In this document: in pieces, positions 44,570 to 52,165 of the stretch
Position numbering within the stretch: position 1 is the first letter of the stretch
How the letters are laid out: every line of letters starts with the position of its first letter
Assembly (NCBI GenBank): GCA_025517485.1
Contig: JAOPKB010000005.1
Span: forward strand, 1 to 64,000
Direction: 5' to 3'
DNA: 64,000 nucleotides
Source: Natronoglomus mannanivorans
Lineage (GTDB): Archaea; Halobacteriota; Halobacteria; Halobacteriales; Natrialbaceae
Notes under the pieces: model-generated
What the model was told of the DNA's origin: nothing
The model's database searches: none
Seen by the model: only the letters and a program-made list of their open reading frames with translations
Program-made: the position numbers and the translations under genes

Positions 44570-45183
44570 GACGGCTCGACTGGTCTTTCGAATCGGTTCG
44601 TCTCGTGTTCTCGAGAACGGTGTTTTGGTCGCGATAGTTCTCGTCTTTCGTACTCGTACTCGTGCTCGTTTTCGTTCCCCTTCAGCCACGAGCTACAAGT
44701 GCACCGTCTCGCCCTCTGCGGGCGGGAGAGACGCGACGGGTTCTACTCGCGGAGCTCGGAGTCAGTCCCCGCTGAGGCGGTGTGGTACTTACCGAACGCA
44801 GATCCTCCTTCTCTTCTCCCCTCCCCCTACTCGAGTCACTGTCGGATACACTACGCTCGGGATACGCTATCGATCGTCGAGTATCGGCGCTCACAACTCA
44901 CGACCCACGACTCACGGCCGATCCAGCCCAGCTACCGACAGTCACTGACGGGTGAGACAGGGAGTCCGAACAGTCACGGGTGGATGAGTGTGTGGGTGTG
45001 GAGCAGAACACGAACACGAACACGAACACGAATACGAATACGAATACGTGCGACTAGCTCCTATCACGGGGGACGAAAAAGTACACCTCGAGCCGTCTCG
45101 GCTATCGCGAGAACCTCGACTGTGGGACCAGCCTCGTAGTCGTCACGCCCTCGTTCGATCGAAACCGGAATCGACCGACCGAT
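44570..45183. other. 614-nt convergent intergenic region with simple repeats
   Basis: No convincing gene. The left part has CTCGTA/CTCGTG hexamers (about 44640-44680). A GC-rich inverted pattern (CCGTCTCGCCC and GGGCGGGAGAGACG, about 44701-44737) could be a terminator stem. The right part holds the ACGAAC/ACGAAT array at 45008-45048. Confidence 0.55.
45008..45048. repeat. Non-coding hexanucleotide array (ACGAAC then ACGAAT)
   Basis: About seven 6-bp units: four of the ACGAAC type followed by three of the ACGAAT type, ending in ACGTG. Unlike the other hexamer runs in the window it is not inside a gene I accept. Confidence 0.9.
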
Positions 45184-45450
45184 TCACTGAATCGAGTAGC
45201 CGGCTGCGATCGTGAGCAGGAAGACCATGAACACGGCGATGCCCATCAGATAGCTGATCGACCGCGGTTCGTGAAACAGGTGCTGGTAGTAGCCCATGAT
45301 GAGCGCCGACTTGATGATTGCGAGGATAAGTGTCCCCCCCATCGCCATCCAGTAGGTGAAGTACTGGTCGAACGAGAAGAAGACGAACTTGCCAGTCCCC
45401 AGCACTAGCAATACGACGTAGATGATCGTGTACGTCCGAACACTCGCCAT
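45184..45450 (-). CDS. Cytochrome c oxidase subunit IV-like protein
   Basis: An 88-residue three-helix membrane protein of the prokaryotic COX4 family, a small subunit of haem-copper terminal oxidases. Helices are about 4-24 (TYTIIYVVLLVLGTGKFVFF), 31-53 and 62-85. The motif LILAIIKSALIMGYYQHLFH matches the conserved K-x-x-x-I-x-x-Y-Y-x-H-L-x-x-E segment of this family. ATG 45450 (MASVRTYTIIYV) gives the normal length; an upstream ATG would add 34 charged residues. Catalytic subunits I-III are not in this window, so the subunit is detached from the main oxidase operon here. Confidence 0.88.
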   Translation of the reverse strand: MASVRTYTIIYVVLLVLGTGKFVFFSFDQYFTYWMAMGGTLILAIIKSALIMGYYQHLFHEPRSISYLMGIAVFMVFLLTIAAGYSIQ

Positions 45451-45567
45451 TAGTCGGCTATCCGGGTGACGCTCACTTATAGCTTCCTCAATGGCCTCGC
45501 CAGCCACCCGTCGACGGCTCGAGAACGACATGTAGATGAGCGTCCAGTCCATCTACCGCGACAAGCA

Positions 45568-46971
45568 ATGTGGGGGCGTTCGACCGCCGTCCGTCGGCTT
45601 GGACTCGCCGTCGCAGCGATCGCAGCGTTGTCGCTGACCGGCGTCGGCATCGCAGCCGCGAGCAACGTCGCCGTCGGACTCACGGACTCTCGAGGCGATA
45701 TCGCAGTCCCAACGTGGCTCTACCTCGCGAGCGGCGGCGGCACCGTCGGGGCAGTCGCGCTGCTCACGATGCTGGTCACCGACCGCGAGTTCATCGACAG
45801 CTATCACGACAGCGCACGCGAGGCGTCGATCGCGAGCGGTCGGCAGATCGGCGAGCTCCTGTTGGGGACGCTGGGTGTCGTCGGCCTCGTGTTCGTCGTC
45901 GCGATCGGGTTCGTCGGTCCGCAGATCGGGCAGGTGAGCGCGGCCGTTCTCGTGACGTTCGTCGGCGCTCGAGCACTACTGACGATGTTCGCGTACACCG
46001 TCGGGAATCCGTGGCCGGCGCTCAACCCCTGGCGGCGGATCGCCGGCGTCGTCCCGAACGGGTTCGCCACCTACCCCGATCGCCTCGCCTCGTGGCCCGC
46101 CGTCGGCGCACTGTTGGTGCTCATCTGGATCGAACTCATCGCACCGCTGAGTAGTTCCCCGCGTGCGCTCTCCATCGCCATCCTGGGGTACACCGCCTTC
46201 ACGATCGCAGGTGCAGTCGTGTTCACGCCAGCGGTCTGGTTTCGCAAGGCGGACCCGCTCTCGGTCTGGTTTCGGTGTTACGGCTCGGTCGCCCCGATCC
46301 AGCGAACCGACGACGGGCTCACGCTTCGTCCACCGGGTGCGCGGTTGAGCGACGACGACGTTCTCACGGATCTGTCGGGTGCCGCGTTCGCCATCGTGTT
46401 GGTCTGGGAGCTGACCTACAGCGGCTTCGTCGTCACCCCACCCGGCGTCTGGACGGTCGAGGCCCTGGTCGGTCTCGGACTCCCACCGGCGCTGGTGTAC
46501 CTCGGACTGCTTCTGGTCGGCTTCGTCGCCTTTTGCTGGGTGTACTGGATCGCTGCGGGACTCACTCGCGCCCGCGCGGAAACGTACGTCTCCCAGCGGT
46601 ATCTGGCGATCCGGTTCGCTCCACCGCTGTTCGCGATCGCCGCAGGATATCACTTCGCACACTTCGTCGGGTTCTCGATCTCGCTGTGGCCGTCGCTGGT
46701 CGATTCGCTGCTCACGCCGCTGTCGGCGCCGGTGAATCCGACGGTGCTCGGGCTCACACCGTGGTTCGGCTACGTCGAGATCGCCGGCATCCTGCTCGGA
46801 CACGTCCTCGCCGTCTGGGTGGCCCACACCGTCGCGTTCGAGTTGTTCCCCGGCAAACTCCAGTCGATTCGGAGCCAGTACCCGTTCGTCGCCGTCATGA
46901 TCTGCTTTACGATGGTGAGTCTGTGGCTGCAAGCGCTGCCGGATATGCCCGCGGCGTACGTTCCAGGCTGA
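45568..46971 (+). CDS. Polytopic membrane protein (about 12 spans)
   Basis: A 467-residue membrane protein with roughly twelve hydrophobic segments. Conserved-looking features are NPWPALNPWRRI between spans, VWFRKADPLSVWFRCYGSVAP, and paired His residues in YHFAHFVGF and GHVLAVWVAHTVAFELF that could bind haem or metal. ATG 45568 (MWGRSTAVRRLG) places a signal-like first helix at residues 9-30; the frame is open further upstream but that region runs antisense to the COX4 gene. It is divergent from the COX4 gene. Function unknown; respiratory or copper handling is a speculative option based on position and His pairs. Confidence 0.85.
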   Translation: MWGRSTAVRRLGLAVAAIAALSLTGVGIAAASNVAVGLTDSRGDIAVPTWLYLASGGGTVGAVALLTMLVTDREFIDSYHDSAREASIASGRQIGELLLGTLGVVGLVFVVAIGFVGPQIGQVSAAVLVTFVGARALLTMFAYTVGNPWPALNPWRRIAGVVPNGFATYPDRLASWPAVGALLVLIWIELIAPLSSSPRALSIAILGYTAFTIAGAVVFTPAVWFRKADPLSVWFRCYGSVAPIQRTDDGLTLRPPGARLSDDDVLTDLSGAAFAIVLVWELTYSGFVVTPPGVWTVEALVGLGLPPALVYLGLLLVGFVAFCWVYWIAAGLTRARAETYVSQRYLAIRFAPPLFAIAAGYHFAHFVGFSISLWPSLVDSLLTPLSAPVNPTVLGLTPWFGYVEIAGILLGHVLAVWVAHTVAFELFPGKLQSIRSQYPFVAVMICFTMVSLWLQALPDMPAAYVPG

Positions 46972-47006
46972 TGTAGAAACACGAACATACACGCACACGC
47001 ACACAA

Positions 47007-47324
47007 ATGCACACGAAAACACTCCCCGCACGCACCGACACCTACGGCGAACAGATCACCACAGTCGAGTACGACATTCCCGACGGGGAAACACCCGCAA
47101 TGCGGTGTCCGTACTGTGACCGTCCGTTCCGAACCGAGCGTCTGGGAACGTTCCACATCGGTGTTCGACACGCCGACGAGTGTACCGACGCCGAACGCGA
47201 ACGGTTCGACGAAGAGCGAGACGACGAGGAGTTCGACCTGTTCACGTTCCACGCCAAGGCGGCCGTCTCGGTCTTTCTGACCTACTTCATGTTCACCTTC
47301 CTCTACGCCCTGATCTGGGCCTAG
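47007..47324 (+). CDS. C2H2-type zinc-binding membrane protein
   Basis: A 105-residue protein with one zinc-finger-like motif, CPYC...HIGVRH (residues about 34-55), an acidic helix (ERERFDEERDDEEFDLFTF) and one C-terminal membrane helix (about 87-104; VFLTYFMFTFLYALIWA). It starts 35 nt after the polytopic protein stop on the same strand, so the two may be co-transcribed. The finger lacks the spacing of classical DNA-binding C2H2 units; a structural or protein-binding role is more likely. Confidence 0.85.
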   Translation: MHTKTLPARTDTYGEQITTVEYDIPDGETPAMRCPYCDRPFRTERLGTFHIGVRHADECTDAERERFDEERDDEEFDLFTFHAKAAVSVFLTYFMFTFLYALIWA

Positions 47325-47579
47325 ACTGGCTCTCGAACTCTCGAGGGCTCGAACGTTCGAGTCACCGAGGCCGTACGCCAAGCGAACGTGATACCAAGCC
47401 GCACGCTTTGCGTTCTCCCGTATGATGCCGGGAAGCCGGGACGTCTCGAGTCGTGAAGACACCGGTAGACTGTGACGAACGCGACCTTCTGACTGAACCG
47501 TACAGCCGTCGTTCCGGTGTGTGGTACCGATCGCCGGCCTCGCAGTTGCGGAACCCTTAACCACCGCGCCTTTGAGTAG

Positions 47580-48602
47580 ATGTTCATGCGCTGGGGTCTC
47601 TTGCAGGACGGTGAGAGTCCATCGGATGACGGCTCGCAAAATAACGAGACGGTGACGGTCGGCGACGAGCTGGTTCCCGAGCGAGTCGAGGAGATGATTC
47701 CCGGCATGGTTCCGGACGAGCTCGGTGAGCTCCTGCTCGTCCTCGTGATTCTGGCCATCGGCTGGTACCTCTCGAAGGTGATCGTCCGGGTCGTCGGCCG
47801 GACGGTCGCCCAGCGGATCGAGCGTCCGAGCGTCACGCGAACCGTCCTCCGAGCAGTTCGCGCGGCAGTGCTCTTCTTCACGCTCTTGATCGTCGCGAGC
47901 ATCATCTTCGACGGGTTCGAACTCCTGCTTTCGGTGACGGTCATCTCGGCCATCGTCGGTGTCATTCTCGCGCCGCTGGTCGGGAGTTTCGTCAACGGCC
48001 TGTTCGTCCTCGCCGATCGGCCGTACGAGATCGGCGACATGATCGAGATCGTCGACGCCGACCAGCGCGGTTTCGTCGAGGACATCACGATCCGTTACAC
48101 CAAGATTTTCACGCTCGACAACACCTTCATCGTCATTCCTAACTCCTCGATTCGAGAACGCGACGTCGTCAATTTCTCCGCCGAAGACGAACGAACCAGA
48201 GAGACGGTTCAGTTCGAGGTTACCTACGAAAGCGACGTCTCGAGGGCTCGCCAACTCGCCGAGCGAGCGGCCCGAAACGTCGACGACGTCATCTCTGGCG
48301 GGCCGGATATTCGAATCGGAAGCGCGCGCTATCCCGCAGCACCGAAGTGCTACGTCGACGAGTACGCCGATAGCGGCGTTCTCCTGACCCTCCGGGTCTG
48401 GGTTAAACACCCGTACAAGCTCCTCGCCGCGAGATCCGCCATTCAAGAACGAATTCGAACGCGGTACGCCGACGAGGGGATCGAAATCGCCTACCCGCAC
48501 ACCCACCACGTGTTCGACGAGACCAGCGGGGCGGCACAGGTTACGGTCGCATCCGGTTCGTCTCCCGACTCGAGATCGGCCAATTCGGACGACGAGAACT
48601 AG
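47580..48602 (+). CDS. MscS-type mechanosensitive channel
   Basis: A 340-residue small-conductance mechanosensitive channel that releases solutes on osmotic down-shock. Three membrane segments are at about 48-70, 90-115 and 118-150; the pore helix region is SAIVGVILAPLVGSFVNGLF. The beta domain carries the family pattern DRPYEIGDMIEI...VEDITIRYTKI...FIVIPNSSI. The C-terminal cytosolic domain extends to about residue 315 and ends in a Ser-rich tail. A start at residue 3 (47586) is equally possible. Its stop shares two bases with that of the convergent UspA gene. Confidence 0.95.
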   Translation: MFMRWGLLQDGESPSDDGSQNNETVTVGDELVPERVEEMIPGMVPDELGELLLVLVILAIGWYLSKVIVRVVGRTVAQRIERPSVTRTVLRAVRAAVLFFTLLIVASIIFDGFELLLSVTVISAIVGVILAPLVGSFVNGLFVLADRPYEIGDMIEIVDADQRGFVEDITIRYTKIFTLDNTFIVIPNSSIRERDVVNFSAEDERTRETVQFEVTYESDVSRARQLAERAARNVDDVISGGPDIRIGSARYPAAPKCYVDEYADSGVLLTLRVWVKHPYKLLAARSAIQERIRTRYADEGIEIAYPHTHHVFDETSGAAQVTVASGSSPDSRSANSDDEN

Positions 48603-49009
48603 GCCGACGCGCCCTCGACGGTAATGACCTCGCACTCGAGGTGATTGCGCAGATATCGATCGATATTCGGATTGTCGGTAAACCGCTGGAGGATCCGCCG
48701 CCAGCGACTCGCCTGTTTGTGGCCGATCACGACGATGTCCGCCTCTTCAGCGGCCACCTCGTCGAGAATACTCTCCTCGACGAGAAACCCAGTTCGGACC
48801 ACGTAGCGGACGTTCTCGAGGCGGCCGAACGATCGCTCGACCGTCCGTTTGAGATCGGTTCGCGTCACTTTCTTTCCGTTTTGGTAGAGATTCACATGCA
48901 AGATAGTGAGAGCGGCATCACGCTCGCGGGCGACCTCGATCGCTCGTTCGAGGGTGTGTCGCGAGTGATCCGACAGGGGGTACCGAACGGGGACCACGAC
49001 CAGCGTCAT
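48599..49009 (-). CDS. UspA-family stress protein
   Basis: A 136-residue universal stress protein. It begins MTLVVVPVRYPLSDHSRHTL, the first strand and helix of the fold, and ends with ADIVVIGHKQASRWRRILQR...HLECEVITVEG. The ATP-binding motif usually reads G-x2-G-x9-G-(S/T); here it is GHKQASRWRRILQRF, lacking the second glycine and the final Gly-Ser, so ATP binding is doubtful. ATG 49009 gives the normal length (about 140). The frame is open to 49456 but the upstream part is Ser/Arg-rich and discarded. Confidence 0.88.
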   Translation of the reverse strand: MTLVVVPVRYPLSDHSRHTLERAIEVARERDAALTILHVNLYQNGKKVTRTDLKRTVERSFGRLENVRYVVRTGFLVEESILDEVAAEEADIVVIGHKQASRWRRILQRFTDNPNIDRYLRNHLECEVITVEGASA

Positions 49010-49296
49010 CACGCAAGCGAACGTGGTCGGGGCGGGTAAACCTTTCAGTTGTTGCGTCTTATCCTCTCCATGGTCATTGGATCGACATTCGTCGGGAGAC
49101 GGTCCCGAGTTCCAAACGCGACGGTTTCCGAACGTCGTGTTGGACTGGTGGCCTCCGACAGCAGTGGTAGGCCGGTCGTCACGCTGCGTTCGAATCGCTT
49201 CGTCTGGACTCACCGGCCCCGTTCGGGTGTCCGCTTCGAGACGCCGTTCGGCCACGAGAAGATAGCCCTTTACTCGTACAGCGAGTACGACGCCGC

Positions 49297-49536
49297 ATGG
49301 ACGAGAAGTCGACCGAAGACGGTGACACCGTCTACGTCTCACGGACGAACGGCGACAGAGGGTCGAAGGGGCCGTTTTTCGCCGCCTACCAGACACCCGA
49401 CCGGACCACCCGCTACGGCTGGTTCTGTGCGAACTGTGAGAGTTTCGACAATGCAATGGATTCGATGGGTCGGATCCAGTGTAATCAGTGTGGCAACTTC
49501 AGGAAACCAACCGAGTGGGACGCCGCCCACGAATAA
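49297..49536 (+). CDS. Small double-CxxC zinc protein
   Basis: A 79-residue protein with a zinc-ribbon-like pair: WFCANCESFDNAMDSMGRIQ and CNQCGNFRKPTEW. The first 40 residues are acidic with a short beta core (GPFFAAYQTPDRTTRYGW). Similar proteins of this size (DUF5816-like) are widespread in haloarchaea. ATG 49297 is the only good start. No catalytic residues are evident; nucleic-acid or protein binding is likely. Confidence 0.85.
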   Translation: MDEKSTEDGDTVYVSRTNGDRGSKGPFFAAYQTPDRTTRYGWFCANCESFDNAMDSMGRIQCNQCGNFRKPTEWDAAHE

Positions 49537-49670
49537 TCGTCCACGAGCCGCCGTAGAACAGACAGTTCGTCGACCACGATCGCTCGAGAGGGACCGTTCG
49601 TCCACTACATTCCGACTTTCACTGGTAGGGTGACAACCTTTATCATGGATGCCGTCGTACTCGGTAGTGA

Positions 49671-49991
49671 ATGGGTCCTGTTAACATGCGACTCGTCGAG
49701 CAGGCCAGGTCGATTTTCGCAGAGCTCGGTTACACTGTCGAAGGTACCGGTCCCGAATTTCGAGCCGAACGAGAGTGGAAGGTCGTCCACGTCAGTACCG
49801 TCCTCGAGACGGACGACCTTCCGTCGGAATCGGGAGAGTTCCGCTGTTTCGTCGCCACACGCGAGGACGCGGACGACCTCGAGCAACGGCTTCGCTATAC
49901 GGACCCCAACTACGAGTGGGCGATCATCGTCGTCGACGGCGACGATTACGAGGTAGAGCGCGCACCGCCGGGGCCGACAGTGACGGCGTAG
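49671..49991 (+). CDS. Conserved small hypothetical protein
   Basis: A 106-residue acidic protein with alternating helices and strands: MRLVEQARSIFAELGYTVEG, WKVVHVSTVLETDD, FRCFVATREDADDLEQRL and [20 protein letters not shown]. No membrane segment or metal motif. ATG 49671 and the internal ATG 49686 (MRLVEQAR) are both plausible; the second matches the start of the first helix. The compact alpha/beta layout suggests a soluble ligand-binding or adaptor protein, but no family is assigned. Confidence 0.75.
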   Translation: MGPVNMRLVEQARSIFAELGYTVEGTGPEFRAEREWKVVHVSTVLETDDLPSESGEFRCFVATREDADDLEQRLRYTDPNYEWAIIVVDGDDYEVERAPPGPTVTA

Positions 49992-50346
49992 GCAGCGAAG
50001 CGTCCGGTACGTCGCCTCGATACCCACGTCGGGGTCGACGCCGGCCCCATCGGTTTTCGGACCTCATCTGCGCAGTCACGACGAAGAGAACGGTCTCCGG
50101 GTGCCGGTCGTCTCGTACAGTCGATCCTGAAGACCCCTCCAGCGAGAATCCGCTCGCGATATCGAGACCCGAGCGCTCGAGCAGTTCGACACAGATCTCG
50201 TCGTCGTCGATCCGGACGGTGTTCCGGAGCGGTTCCCGAATCTCGTCTCCCAGCTCGACGAACGACGGGTCGAGAGGGTCCAGAGTGGCGACCGAACTGT
50301 CTCCTCCGTACCCACGTTTAAGGATGCGTGTGACGTAGTGTCCCAC
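49924..50346 (-). CDS. Doubtful protein with a coding-like N-terminal half
   Basis: A 140-codon frame whose middle (about residues 20-75; [20 protein letters not shown], then [20 protein letters not shown]) has good haloarchaeal codon use, but whose last 45 residues are Arg-rich and overlap the opposite-strand gene ending at 49991. In another frame the sequence around 50000-50050 reads [19 protein letters not shown], so a frameshift or decayed gene is possible. The dodecin TATA box lies inside its 5' end. I treat it as unproven. Confidence 0.3.
   Translation of the reverse strand: MGHYVTRILKRGYGGDSSVATLDPLDPSFVELGDEIREPLRNTVRIDDDEICVELLERSGLDIASGFSLEGSSGSTVRDDRHPETVLFVVTAQMRSENRWGRRRPRRGYRGDVPDASLPTPSLSAPAVRALPRNRRRRRR
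50316..50323 (+). promoter_or_regulatory. TATA box of the dodecin gene
   Basis: GTTTAAGG is centred about 29 nt before ATG 50349, the spacing of a leaderless haloarchaeal promoter. Confidence 0.5.
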
Positions 50347-50348
50347 TC

Positions 50349-50549
50349 ATGGTCTTCAAGAAGATCACACTGATCGGTACGAGTCCCGAGAGCTTCGACG
50401 CCGCCGCGGACGACGCGATCGACCGCGCGACTGAGACGCTCAACAACGTCCACTGGGTCGAAGTAGACGAACTCGGCGTCGAGATCGCCTCTGTCGAGGA
50501 TCGAGAGTACCAGGCCGAAGTCACCGTCGCGTTCCGACTCGAGGACTGA
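50349..50549 (+). CDS. Dodecin, flavin-binding dodecamer subunit
   Basis: A 66-residue protein of the dodecin family, which forms a hollow dodecamer that stores riboflavin or lumichrome in haloarchaea. It starts [20 protein letters not shown], has the helix [14 protein letters not shown], the flavin-stacking Trp in [13 protein letters not shown] and the closing strand [13 protein letters not shown]. Length and motifs match the characterised Halobacterium protein closely. It stands alone behind its own promoter. Confidence 0.96.
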   Translation: MVFKKITLIGTSPESFDAAADDAIDRATETLNNVHWVEVDELGVEIASVEDREYQAEVTVAFRLED

Positions 50550-50684
50550 GACAGGTCGGTTCTCCGGTCGAACGCACAGACAGACGCGACCACGACCGTT
50601 TTGGATCGGACGACGAGACTGACACCACAGCCGGAACGGTACTGACAGCCACAGCCGGTCCGCTCGCAGTCGACGATCTCGAGG

Positions 50685-52028
50685 TCAGACGGGGTCGAGA
50701 CGAACGATCCGATCGTCGTCGTCGGCCGGATACCCGGGTGGCGTCCAGTCCTGTCGGTTCGAGGTCAGCACGAAGACGGATCCGTCGGGGCCCTGTTCGA
50801 CGTGACGAAGTCGACCGTACTCCTGTTCGAACAGCCGATGGACCGTCACGTCGTAGCGGCCGTCGAGCCAGTCGTCGTCGTACCGGACCCCGTCGGGGTA
50901 AGACGGTCGATCCACGCCGCTGGGATACAGCGAGATCGCGAACACCGCCTGCCCGCGGAGTCCGGCGACGAGCACGCGATTGTGGTACTCGGGAATCGCG
51001 TCGTCGGTGTAGAACGTCGCACCCGACGGCGCCCAGGTGTCGATCGGATCCCACGTCTCGTCGCTCTCTTCGTGCCCCGTATGGACGACCGGCGGGGCGA
51101 ATTCGTCGTACGCAGTATAGGAGTCCCAGTCGGGGTCGTCCGGCCCGCCGCGGGCGATCCCCCAGCCGTAGTTCGCGCCCGGACAGAGAACGAACACTTC
51201 GTCGCGAGCGACCGGGCCGTGCTCGACGAGTACGGCTTCGTCGTCAGGCGTGAACGCGAGTCCCTGTGGATTTCGGAACCCGTAGGCGTACGCCCGTGGA
51301 TCGGCGTCGGGACCGATCTCCGGGTTGTCGGGGGCCGGCTCCCCATCGAGCGTAAGTCGGAATACGACGCCGAGGCGAGAACCCGGATCCTGCGTGATCG
51401 CGACGTGATCGGCCGCGTAGTCGTCGACGGCGTCGCCGATCGTCACCCAGAGGTAGCCGTCCGGCCCAACCTCGAGTCGGCCACCCTGGTGAATCTCCGC
51501 TGACGGGATGTCGTCGACGAGCGTCGTGAGTTGTGCTGTGTCGAGATCGTACCGTACCACGCGATTGTGGAGGTCGCCGTCGTCGGCAGTGTAGTAGACG
51601 AAAATCGATCGCGGATTCGGATACGACGGATGGGCTGTGACGCCGAGGACGCCACCGTCGCCGACGACCTCGAGATCGGGAAGGTCGCCGTCGAACAGGA
51701 CGTCGATGGAACCCGAGTGGACGTCGTCACCACTCGTGAGCGCGTCGGTATCGATCCGGTGGACACGGCCGGCACGCTCGGTGAGAAACGCATCGTCGCC
51801 CGCGAACTCGAGATCCCAGGGAATCTCGAGGTCGCTCATGACCTGGGTCGTCGTTACCGACGCGTCCAGTGGGGATCCGGTTGCGGGTCGCCAGCCCGCA
51901 TCACGGAGATCTGACTCGTGTTGGCTTGCGCTTGACCTACTTGCTCCGGCTCCGATCGCACTGAGTGAGCCAGTGAGTCCGACGAGTCCGGACGCGCCGA
52001 GCAGTTGCCGCCGCGTGAGACGTGCCAT
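50685..52028 (-). CDS. Tat-exported PQQ-type sugar dehydrogenase (GSDH beta-propeller)
   Basis: A 447-residue exported protein of the glucose/sorbosone dehydrogenase family. The Tat signal RLTRRQLLGASGLVGLTGSL is at residues 3-22. The six-bladed propeller carries family motifs: LEIPWDLEFAGDDAFLTERA, GGVLGVTAHPSYP, HQGGRLEVGPDGYLWVTIGD (the His is the catalytic base position) and NYGWGIARGG. Length is normal. The likely reaction is oxidation of aldoses outside the cell; the cofactor could be PQQ if the organism can obtain it. A leaderless promoter precedes it. Confidence 0.93.
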   Translation of the reverse strand: MARLTRRQLLGASGLVGLTGSLSAIGAGASRSSASQHESDLRDAGWRPATGSPLDASVTTTQVMSDLEIPWDLEFAGDDAFLTERAGRVHRIDTDALTSGDDVHSGSIDVLFDGDLPDLEVVGDGGVLGVTAHPSYPNPRSIFVYYTADDGDLHNRVVRYDLDTAQLTTLVDDIPSAEIHQGGRLEVGPDGYLWVTIGDAVDDYAADHVAITQDPGSRLGVVFRLTLDGEPAPDNPEIGPDADPRAYAYGFRNPQGLAFTPDDEAVLVEHGPVARDEVFVLCPGANYGWGIARGGPDDPDWDSYTAYDEFAPPVVHTGHEESDETWDPIDTWAPSGATFYTDDAIPEYHNRVLVAGLRGQAVFAISLYPSGVDRPSYPDGVRYDDDWLDGRYDVTVHRLFEQEYGRLRHVEQGPDGSVFVLTSNRQDWTPPGYPADDDDRIVRLDPV

Positions 52029-52051
52029 AGGATGTATAACTGGATCCTCTG

Positions 52052-52060
52052 AATTAAATT
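52052..52060 (-). promoter_or_regulatory. TATA box of the sugar dehydrogenase gene
   Basis: The minus-strand element AATTTAATT is centred 27-28 nt before ATG 52028, so the message is probably leaderless. Confidence 0.6.
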
Positions 52061-52165
52061 TTGTCTACTATATCCGTATATATCGTGGCAACGGACGCGA
52101 GTCGTCCTCGACTCACGTACGGAGATTCGAACAGTTCGAGTCGAAGACTCACCGACCCGAGAGCC

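Noticed and set aside
44988-45215. Small frame reading HEHEHEHEYEYEY over the hexamer array
   Set aside because: The peptide is just the translation of the microsatellite; flanking residues are not protein-like and no promoter is evident.
46770-48635. 621-codon minus-strand frame over the polytopic protein end, C2H2 protein and MscS
   Set aside because: It crosses three real plus-strand genes and lacks any motif.
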